From an uncultured Bacteroidales bacterium (GTDB lineage: Bacteria; Bacteroidota; Bacteroidia; Bacteroidales; Bacteroidaceae): a stretch of DNA of 42,337 nucleotides. The DNA is taken from contig CACXKA010000017.1 of assembly GCA_902768125.1 (NCBI GenBank), positions 1 to 42,337 of the forward strand, written 5' to 3'. Position 1 is the stretch's first letter, and the number at the start of each line of letters is the position of its first letter. A program made the position numbers and the translations under genes. The notes under the pieces are model-generated. The model was not told the DNA's origin, did no database searches, and saw only the letters and a list, made by a program, of their open reading frames with translations. Shown here in pieces: positions 18,476-24,143 of this stretch.

Positions 18476-18573
18476 TGGGTAAGTCCTATACGGCCAGCTC
18501 CCTCGGAATCCCCCAGGGCTTGACCGCAGCAAGGGTACTTGGTTGTAGCGGCGCGATGTAGTCAGCTTACCCA
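18476..18573 (+). ncRNA. ffs: Signal recognition particle RNA (4.5S, small bacterial type)
   Basis: The RNA scaffold of the SRP. The ends pair as TGGGTAAG (18476) with CTTACCCA (18573). The apical domain-IV signature is present as CAGGGCTTGACCGCAGCAAGGGTA (near 18514-18537), matching the conserved Ffh-binding loop of 4.5S RNA (GACC...GCAGCAAGG). About 98 nt. It is followed after 3 nt by tRNA-Thr, so the precursor must be cut between them; RNase P cleavage of the tRNA 5' end would at the same time create the SRP RNA 3' region. Confidence 0.92.
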
Positions 18574-18576
18574 CCC

Positions 18577-18650
18577 GCCTCTTTAGCTCAGTTGGCCAGA
18601 GCACGTGATTTGTAATCTCGGGGTCGTTGGTTCGAATCCGACAAGAGGCT
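18577..18650 (+). tRNA. tRNA-Thr (TGT)
   Basis: A 74-nt cloverleaf: acceptor GCCTCTT / AAGAGGC, D arm GCTC/GAGC, anticodon loop TTTGTAA with anticodon TGT, T arm GTTGG-TTCGAAT-CCGAC. The anticodon stem has one T-T mismatch (third pair). CCA is not encoded. The 3' end is duplicated in repeats just downstream. Confidence 0.95.
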
Positions 18651-18652
18651 CA

Positions 18653-18712
18653 AAACAAAAACAGACTGTCATCTGAAAGCTCGTTTTCAAGTGGCAGTTT
18701 GTTTTTTGTTTT
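18653..18712 (+). terminator. Long hairpin terminator after tRNA-Thr
   Basis: A near-perfect inverted repeat of about 26 bp (ACAGACTGTCATCTGAAA against TTTCAAGTGGCAGTTTGT) with a 4-6-nt loop, ending in TTTTTTGTTTTG. It terminates the SRP RNA/tRNA-Thr transcript. Confidence 0.85.
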
Positions 18713-18714
18713 GA

Positions 18715-18803
18715 TAGCCTGCCCGCGGCAGGCGCAAGGATATTTAATCCGACAAGAGTTAGCCTGCCCGCGGCAGGCGCAAGGATATCCAATCCGACAC
18801 CTC
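18715..18803. repeat. Two 45-bp tandem repeats with tRNA-Thr 3'-end copies
   Basis: Each unit starts TAGCCTGCCCGCGGCAGGCG, which forms a 7-bp hairpin (GCCTGCC-CGC-GGCAGGC), continues CAAGGATAT and ends with a copy of the tRNA-Thr 3' sequence AATCCGACAAGAG: 13/13 identical at 18746-18758 and first 9 bases identical at 18791-18803, compared with 18635-18647 in the tRNA. Starts of the two units are at 18715 and 18760. This looks like a REP-type or attachment-like element. Confidence 0.8.
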
Positions 18804-18829
18804 AAAAATAAAAATAAATCCGAATTTAT

Positions 18830-18860
18830 TTTGTTTTGTTCTCACTTAATCGTAACTTTG
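18830..18860 (+). promoter_or_regulatory. Promoter for antitoxin-like gene
   Basis: TTTG (18830-18833), 19-nt spacer, TAACTTTG (18853-18860). It lies 26 nt before the ATG at 18887 and rules out the longer frame start at 18836. Confidence 0.75.
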
Positions 18861-18886
18861 CAATTGAAAACATAAAGAATAAAGTT

Positions 18887-19129
18887 ATGACAGCGATACA
18901 AATGGGCGCATTGAACGCCGAAATACTTCGCAACCTCGGCACGATTGCAGAAGACGAAGATATGCTCACCCGCGTGGCAAAATATCTGCGCAAGTTGGTG
19001 GGGCAGAAAAAAGACCCCACGCTTTTCACCAAGGAGGAATTCTTTGCTCGTATAGACGAGGCGAGGAAGCAACCAGGCAAAAGCTTTGCCAATGTTGACG
19101 ATCTTGATAAATATATCCGCAACTTATGA
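18887..19129 (+). CDS. Antitoxin-like small protein
   Basis: The 80-aa protein starts MTAIQMGALNAEILRNLG and has the pattern (ALNAEI-R-LG-IAEDE-ML-RVAKYLRKL, then KEEFFARIDEA) of small Bacteroidetes proteins that are encoded just before RelE/ParE-type toxins; I assign it as the antitoxin of such a pair from this pattern and from the neighbour. Predicted mostly helical. The start at 18887 is set by the promoter. Its stop overlaps the start of the next frame in ATGA, the usual arrangement for translational coupling in toxin-antitoxin operons. The toxin frame is truncated, so this is probably an orphan antitoxin. Confidence 0.75.
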   Translation: MTAIQMGALNAEILRNLGTIAEDEDMLTRVAKYLRKLVGQKKDPTLFTKEEFFARIDEARKQPGKSFANVDDLDKYIRNL

Positions 19130-19239
19130 GTCGTTATATTGTAGAGATTAAGCCTCAAGCCCAAGAATACGGAAGATATAATAAGAGCCTGTGCGATTGC
19201 ATAGGCTCTTGTGTTGTAAGATGGGGATTGGGAAAATGA
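19126..19239 (+). pseudogene. Truncated RelE/ParE-type toxin remnant
   Basis: The frame starts in the ATGA overlap with the antitoxin and encodes 37 residues. The first 15 (MSRYIVEIKPQAQEY) fit the N-terminus of a RelE/ParE-type toxin; after that the sequence bears no resemblance to the family (a Cys-rich stretch translated from a hairpin) and stops. A full toxin would be about 85-100 aa, so the catalytic C-terminal part is missing. The deletion joint appears to lie near 19170, directly before the hairpin at 19183-19210. It is probably non-functional. Confidence 0.6.
19183..19210. terminator. Hairpin between toxin remnant and DUF3841 gene
   Basis: Perfect 8-bp stem AAGAGCCT / AGGCTCTT with a 12-nt loop, between two convergent transcription units. 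The tail is only moderately T-rich (GTGTTGT). Confidence 0.6.
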
Positions 19240-19251
19240 AATCCTCGAAGA

Positions 19252-19875
19252 TTATATCTTTATTTGTTTTACCACATTCCCCTTCTTTTCAAGGAACTCG
19301 ACAGAAATGACGTGTTCGGGCTTCAGCACCCAGAAGGTGGCTTGTATGCTGCGGTTGCGCCTGTGGGTACGCCCAACGGTCTTGTCGCGACGGTTGATGT
19401 CGAACACAGCTTCCCAACTCTTTTCAATTTCCTTCTGCACATTAGTCGGATACTCATCGAATTGAAGCATACGACCTGCTTCTTTGTCCAACTTGTCGGT
19501 TATCCTCCCGATTCTTTTCCAATCATCAAGTGGGCATTCGTTCAAAGGGGCAAGCCATGAACCCAAATCCGAAAGGAGCACTTCATTGTCTGGAATCTCA
19601 ATCTCCATATATGCAGACACTCCCTCCCCCATATCTTTGGGAGTTCTTGGTGGTTTTTTATCTTTAGCAGAGTTATATTGATACCATGCCCACATGGGGT
19701 ATTCTATACCCTCAATAGGTGGCCCACCTATTCGCTTCCTCATCTGCTCTGCCATCCATCGATAGGCTCGCTGAAATTCAGGCATGTTTCCTATGCGTGG
19801 TTTCGTGCAATATGCCACGCCTTCACGCTGCAATTGCTCATAGATGGCGATTCCCTGTATCGTCCAAAGTCTCAT
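19252..19875 (-). CDS. DUF3841 family protein, third gene of the RM operon
   Basis: The 207-aa protein starts MRLWTIQGIAIYEQLQREGV and continues with WMAEQMRKRIG, YPMWAWYQ and EIEIPDNEVLLSDLGSWLAPLN, the pattern I associate with DUF3841, a family without known function. It is soluble, with many Trp and charged residues. It begins 12 nt after the stop of the C5 methyltransferase, so it is the last gene of the operon nuclease-methyltransferase-DUF3841. A role linked to restriction-modification (control, repair, second nuclease) is possible but not shown by the sequence; it could also be a passenger gene. Confidence 0.72.
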   Translation of the reverse strand: MRLWTIQGIAIYEQLQREGVAYCTKPRIGNMPEFQRAYRWMAEQMRKRIGGPPIEGIEYPMWAWYQYNSAKDKKPPRTPKDMGEGVSAYMEIEIPDNEVLLSDLGSWLAPLNECPLDDWKRIGRITDKLDKEAGRMLQFDEYPTNVQKEIEKSWEAVFDINRRDKTVGRTHRRNRSIQATFWVLKPEHVISVEFLEKKGNVVKQIKI

Positions 19876-19887
19876 TTCTTGTTGTCT

Positions 19888-21642
19888 TTACATCGCCATG
19901 ATTGCTCGCAGGTTCGTGTCTGTGAATGTTCGCCAAATCATCAGCTTGATGGGTTTATAGTCCTCAAACAGCTGCGTGACGAACTTAATCTCAAAAACAA
20001 GACGGAAGTCGTTCTCGTCAGCTTCTTCTACAAACTCATGCTTGGTTCCGACACGAGCCACTTCAATCAGATATAAATCGCGGATGCCTTTTCCCTTGGT
20101 GTAGGGCATAAAATAATAGAGCTTATTTAGCTTCACCGTTGAAGGGAATTTTTTACCAGTGAAATAAGCCTTTGCATTCTGAGTTGTATAGGGCACAATA
20201 TACTTGTCAGGAACAAGACATACCAAGACGTTCTTCGAATCATCGAGTTTACTGTTGTCTATGTGCTTTTTCTTGACAAAAGGATTGTTGATAATGGCAG
20301 TTTCCCTGGGATATAGCTCATGCATGTCGAACATGTCAAGTTCGAAGAGCCTTGGAGGCAACATGTTGTGTGCCGTTTTGATTGCTTCTGCATATTGTGT
20401 TTCCTCTGGCTCCTGTGCATCAATGTCGTTGAACAGGCGTATCAATGAACGTCCGATGGCAAATGCGAGATTGACAGGCACAGCATTGCCTATCTGCTTG
20501 TATTGGTCAGCCATATTGCCCTCAAACTGCCAATTGTCCGGGAAGGTCTGTATTCGGGCATATTCCCGTACGGTCAAGGGTCGGGTCTCTATTGGATGAC
20601 AACGTTCCGTCTGCTTCTGAGCTGGAGCACAAGTCAGCGTCAAGGACGGTTCATCCATTGACAGACGACGTGCCATGCCTGTCTTGCCTCCTCCCAGATA
20701 GAAACTGCCACCCATGTATTCTTGTTGTTCCTTAATAGGTAAATCACGCCAATCTCCACCTTCTGGCACCATCGCCATCACACGGGCTTTTTTAGCAGGG
20801 TATTGCTGTCCTGCTGATTCAGGAACATCATCATCAAACAATTCACCACGATAGAAAGCATCACGTAATGTCATCACTCGCCGATAAGGTTCTGGCCACT
20901 TAAAGCGCACACCTTTCTTATAGATATCATTGCGGATGGCAATGAGTATCAGACGCTCACGCTTTTGAGGCACCTGATACATGATGGCTTTTAGCACCCT
21001 TGGTTCCACCAACGTATAGCCCAGTTCTGCAATGGCATTACGGATAATCTCCAGCGTCCTTCCATCATCATGCGACAACAGTCCTTTCACATTCTCGCCC
21101 ATGAACACCTTAGGCTGTATCTCCTTCACGGCACGTGCCATCTCAAAGAACAAGGTGCCACGAGTGTCATTCAAGCCTCCTTTCTTTCCAGCATAAGAAA
21201 ACGCTTGACACGGAAAGCCGCCAGAAAGGAAATCCACCATGCCACGAAGTGGAGTGAAATCCACTTGATGGATGTCACCTTCCAACACATTCCACTCAGG
21301 GTGATTGCGTCTCAATGTTTGGCACGCCATCGCATCCATCTCGTTCAACAGCACATGACGAAACCCTGCCAGATGCATGCCAAGCGCCAAGCCGCCAGCA
21401 CCAGCAAAGAGTTCCACCGAAGTATAGTCACGAAGAGAAGCCACATGGAACTCTTCATCCCATTTGGTGTCAAGCATCATTCTGACAGGCTCAACGTCCG
21501 TCAATTCCTCCATGTAGAAACCAGCCTTCCCTTTTTCGTTTTTGTGATATGGATATACGCCACTTTCCCCCCATCTTTGCGCTGTGGCAAGTGAGGTACC
21601 CGTAAGGTCGGCTAAATTTGTTGCAGATAAAAATGTTGGCAT
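19888..21642 (-). CDS. Type II DNA (cytosine-5-)methyltransferase, Sau96I-like
   Basis: Protects the host against the nuclease encoded just upstream by methylating cytosine in the same site. The 584-aa enzyme has the C5-methyltransferase motifs in order: I ELFAGAGGLALG (77-88), IV GGFPCQAFS with catalytic Cys145, VI GENVKGL (182-188), VIII QKRERLILIAIR (226-237), a target-recognition segment (about 240-350, including GGSFYLGGGKTGMARR), IX RPLTVREYARIQTFPD (354-369) and X GNAVPVNLA (385-393). Two additions are notable: an N-terminal helix-turn-helix-like segment (about 5-50, TNLADLTGTSLATAQRWGESG) and a C-terminal extension of about 180 residues beyond motif X. The start is 3 nt after the nuclease stop codon. 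Specificity GGNCC is inferred from the partner. Confidence 0.93.
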   Translation of the reverse strand: MPTFLSATNLADLTGTSLATAQRWGESGVYPYHKNEKGKAGFYMEELTDVEPVRMMLDTKWDEEFHVASLRDYTSVELFAGAGGLALGMHLAGFRHVLLNEMDAMACQTLRRNHPEWNVLEGDIHQVDFTPLRGMVDFLSGGFPCQAFSYAGKKGGLNDTRGTLFFEMARAVKEIQPKVFMGENVKGLLSHDDGRTLEIIRNAIAELGYTLVEPRVLKAIMYQVPQKRERLILIAIRNDIYKKGVRFKWPEPYRRVMTLRDAFYRGELFDDDVPESAGQQYPAKKARVMAMVPEGGDWRDLPIKEQQEYMGGSFYLGGGKTGMARRLSMDEPSLTLTCAPAQKQTERCHPIETRPLTVREYARIQTFPDNWQFEGNMADQYKQIGNAVPVNLAFAIGRSLIRLFNDIDAQEPEETQYAEAIKTAHNMLPPRLFELDMFDMHELYPRETAIINNPFVKKKHIDNSKLDDSKNVLVCLVPDKYIVPYTTQNAKAYFTGKKFPSTVKLNKLYYFMPYTKGKGIRDLYLIEVARVGTKHEFVEEADENDFRLVFEIKFVTQLFEDYKPIKLMIWRTFTDTNLRAIMAM

Positions 21643-21645
21643 TGT

Positions 21646-22383
21646 CTAAAAATTATCAAACCCCTCGTAAGTCTTGAAAGCGAGTAAATAAAGGCTCTTC
21701 ATGATATCTGGCGAAATATTTGCAAGTTCAAAAAAGACAGTGTTTTGATTTGTTGTACTGCCAAGTTCTTTTATGACGTCATCCAAAATTATAGGTAGAG
21801 CCTTGCAAAGTTTCACAAATGCCATAGGATCATCGAATACAATCTCATAGAACTTGTCAATCGAAACACGTCGAATGTGCTCGTTGTTAAATTGTTCCTT
21901 GTCAACAGTGGCAATCCAAGTCTTATTCTGAGAGTGAGTTGCTATTACCTCAACAAGCATGCAAGTTGCCTTGCTATCACGGATGATCTTGTTCTGCATC
22001 TTCATGTATGTTTTCTGCGCAGCTGCAGAATTCATCGTGTTATGCTTGTTCTTCATTTCAACAAAAATATGTTTTTCTTCATTGACGACATCAAAGCCTT
22101 CTCTTGGAACAGACCAACCACCACCTGCATAACGAAACAGGTTTTGATGGAAATATCCAATGTGATTATTATTGGACTTGTCCATTTGACGCATACATTC
22201 TGAAGCAACAACATCTTCCATCGTCCTTCCATAAACCTTTGCGTCGAAAGTCAGCTTAATCGGGTCGACAATATTTTTGTTAAACTCCTTCAGGTCAATA
22301 GTTACACTATATCGCTGTACAGTTTCCTTAACATGCTTGTAAATATCTTTATCCGAAATAAAGCCCAGATTATATTTTTTCAT
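21646..22383 (-). CDS. Type II restriction endonuclease, Eco47II/Sau96I family (probable GGNCC)
   Basis: Cuts unmethylated foreign DNA. The 245-aa product, starting MKKYNLGFISDKDIY, follows the pattern of the Eco47II family, whose members recognise GGNCC: IDLKEFNKNIVDPIKLTFD near residue 30-48, DKSNNNHIGYFHQNLFRY, and the catalytic region GFDVVNEEKHIFVEMKNKHNTMNS, in which Asp, Glu and Lys (D...E-x-K) fit a PD-(D/E)xK site. The frame stays open further upstream to 22461, but the ATG at 22383 is chosen because the promoter (22409-22439) lies immediately before it. This gene is visibly more A/T-rich than the methyltransferase. It is the first gene of the operon. Confidence 0.88.
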   Translation of the reverse strand: MKKYNLGFISDKDIYKHVKETVQRYSVTIDLKEFNKNIVDPIKLTFDAKVYGRTMEDVVASECMRQMDKSNNNHIGYFHQNLFRYAGGGWSVPREGFDVVNEEKHIFVEMKNKHNTMNSAAAQKTYMKMQNKIIRDSKATCMLVEVIATHSQNKTWIATVDKEQFNNEHIRRVSIDKFYEIVFDDPMAFVKLCKALPIILDDVIKELGSTTNQNTVFFELANISPDIMKSLYLLAFKTYEGFDNF

Positions 22384-22408
22384 TGTTTCATGTTTTTTAT
22401 TTTCATTG

Positions 22409-22439
22409 CAAAAGTACGAAGAATGATTGTTACCACAAA
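22409..22439 (-). promoter_or_regulatory. Promoter of the restriction-modification operon
   Basis: Minus-strand TACTTTTG (22409-22416) with TTTG (22436-22439) 19 nt upstream, 25 nt before the nuclease ATG. No separate promoter for the methyltransferase alone is evident, and no C-box-like palindrome was seen. Confidence 0.75.
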
Positions 22440-22469
22440 GCATTTTCTCATTAAATCTCAAAAAAAGTT

Positions 22470-22499
22470 TTTGAGTGTGGGAAAAAGTACGTAACTTTG
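22470..22499 (+). promoter_or_regulatory. Promoter of the 419-aa gene
   Basis: TTTG (22470-22473), 18-nt spacer, TAACTTTG (22492-22499), 26 nt before the ATG at 22526. It is divergent from, and about 30 bp away from, the RM promoter. Confidence 0.7.
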
Positions 22500-22525
22500 C
22501 GAAAACCTTATATGATAGAATAATT

Positions 22526-23785
22526 ATGGCAATTCAAAGAAACGAGGTGGCAGAGCCTCAATGGGACAAGTGGGATTATGCCGCTAGAATTAAGGATGAC
22601 TTGTTCTCCGAAGAACGTTGGAAACAAACACCAGAATGGGATGTCATTTTAAAGCAAGTTGAGATAACTCGACAGGCAAGTCAGATGATAAACTTCTGCC
22701 TTTACCCCTCGAAATTGTTCTTTACCGCTATCGATCTGCTGGAAGCTAATCTGCTTGTAATAGACGACTTGTTTTATTGCCTGACGGGCATACGATTGAT
22801 TGATGCCAGATTGGGGTCGGAGGAAGTGAAGAACACGCTGGGTTTCTGGAACATGGATTGCTATAAAGTATTAGAACAGATACATAAAGGATTGATTCAG
22901 ACAAAAGCTCCATTGGTGGAAGCCCTCAACTGGGAACCTATCCGGGACGTAACCCGTCAAGTTGAGAAAATGTACCCGGGATTGACGCACATGATAAGCC
23001 CCCTCTCTTACGATACGCTCCTCGATGAGAAAAGACGTGCATGTCTCTATGCGAACGCACATTACGACCCGGGTCAGGTAGACAAGGAAGCTCTGGCTAC
23101 TCAAATAGTACATATTCTAAGTTTGGTGGAAAGCTATGCCTTTTTCTTCGGTTGCCTTTATGTGGAAACCATAGGATTTCCCAGATTACTGATATTGTTC
23201 CGCCAAAGCGAGAAAGCGCAGAATGAGTATATAGAACCTTGGCGAAAAGACTTCAGGGGTACTCGCGACAACCTGATTTCCAAAATGGAAAAAGACCCGA
23301 AATTAGGACCATGGGTGAACCGATACGATCATCTTTCAAAAGGCATGAGTGTTTGCAGACAACTGTTTTATAACGGAATGACAACCCGACCTATCAACGA
23401 AGAAGAGTGTTACAACACCGACAATTGGATTTCGATTCTTACCGTCGCAGCCGTCCTTCAGGAATACGACGAGCTTCATGCCCAGACTGTTAAGAAACCT
23501 GTAAAGAAAACCAAAGCCTCCAGCCCTTTTACTGAGTTCATCATTGATACGCCCAAATGCAAAGCTGTCTTAAAGCGGCTGCACGAAATCATCGACGGCA
23601 AGCAGCCCAAGACATGCGCTCTTACAATCCTTGCAGCAATACAAAAAGGCATCCTTATACAACCCACATACAAAGCCCTTTCTATAGAATTTCCTGAGAT
23701 TGGCGAAAGGAAGAATTATCAATATTATCTCCAAAGGAAGGACAACTACCCAGATGACATAAATTCCATCGCAAAAGGCTTATAA
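22526..23785 (+). CDS. Unrecognised 419-aa protein
   Basis: I do not recognise this protein. The start (MAIQRNEVAEP) is set by the promoter at 22470-22499; the longer frame from 22475 begins inside the promoter. It is soluble and mainly helical, with no signal peptide and no clear membrane helix. Visible parts are a helical N-terminal two-thirds (about 1-325), a Lys-rich hinge (VKKPVKKTKASS, about 336-347) and a C-terminal segment of about 70 residues (from FTEFIIDTP) ending ALSIEFPEIGERKNYQYYLQ, which resembles short C-terminal modules I associate with uncharacterised Bacteroidetes proteins. It lies between the RM operon and the repeat-led gene and has its own promoter and terminator, so it is probably a single-gene cargo of the accessory region. 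No catalytic motif is evident. Confidence 0.65.
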   Translation: MAIQRNEVAEPQWDKWDYAARIKDDLFSEERWKQTPEWDVILKQVEITRQASQMINFCLYPSKLFFTAIDLLEANLLVIDDLFYCLTGIRLIDARLGSEEVKNTLGFWNMDCYKVLEQIHKGLIQTKAPLVEALNWEPIRDVTRQVEKMYPGLTHMISPLSYDTLLDEKRRACLYANAHYDPGQVDKEALATQIVHILSLVESYAFFFGCLYVETIGFPRLLILFRQSEKAQNEYIEPWRKDFRGTRDNLISKMEKDPKLGPWVNRYDHLSKGMSVCRQLFYNGMTTRPINEEECYNTDNWISILTVAAVLQEYDELHAQTVKKPVKKTKASSPFTEFIIDTPKCKAVLKRLHEIIDGKQPKTCALTILAAIQKGILIQPTYKALSIEFPEIGERKNYQYYLQRKDNYPDDINSIAKGL

Positions 23786-23810
23786 GAATCCATTTTCTTG
23801 TCAGTTTCTT

Positions 23811-23855
23811 CCCCTCATTATCTACCCACTTTCCCCTGTGGGAGATAATGGGGGG
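23811..23855 (+). terminator. Terminator of the 419-aa gene
   Basis: Stem CCCC-CATTATCT-CCCAC / GTGGG-GATAATG-GGGG of about 18 bp with an 8-nt loop, about 25 nt past the stop codon, followed by AATGTTTATTTG. Confidence 0.75.
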
Positions 23856-23863
23856 AATGTTTA

Positions 23864-23895
23864 TTTGTGAGCATTTCGGAAACGCTGTACTTTTG
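23864..23895 (+). promoter_or_regulatory. Promoter upstream of the 11-bp repeat array
   Basis: TTTG (23864-23867), 20-nt spacer, TACTTTTG (23888-23895) followed by CACCGG. The next gene starts at 24144, so the transcript should have a leader of about 240 nt that contains the whole repeat array. Confidence 0.72.
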
Positions 23896-23958
23896 CACCG
23901 GAGATTCCGAATTGGATGACACTTGGTCTGGCTCGATGATTCTCAAGGAACCCCATAC

Positions 23959-24101
23959 GTTCCAGTCGAGTTCCGATTGAGTTCCGATTGGGTTCCAGTT
24001 GAATTCCGATTGGGTTCCGGTTGAGTTCCGATTGAGTTCCGATTGAGTTCCGATTGAGTTCCGATTGAGTTCCGATTGAGTTCCGATTGAGTTCCGATTC
24101 C
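23959..24101 (+). repeat. Thirteen 11-bp tandem repeats, consensus GTTCCGATTGA
   Basis: Units start at 23959 and then every 11 bp to 24091. The first units carry single changes (GTTCCAGTCGA, GTTCCGATTGG, GTTCCAGTTGA, ATTCCGATTGG, GTTCCGGTTGA), then six consecutive perfect copies (24025-24090) and a final unit diverging in its last two bases. The array lies between a promoter and the start of the 398-aa gene and ends 42 nt before its ATG. All three plus-strand frames meet a TGA every 33 nt, so it is not coding in that direction. Confidence 0.95.
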
Positions 24102-24143
24102 AAGGGTAGGATCTATGTTTAACTCTTTTAATTCATTAACATT

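Noticed and set aside
23959-24101. CRISPR array
   Set aside because: Units of 11 bp directly abut without spacers, and there are no cas genes in the window.
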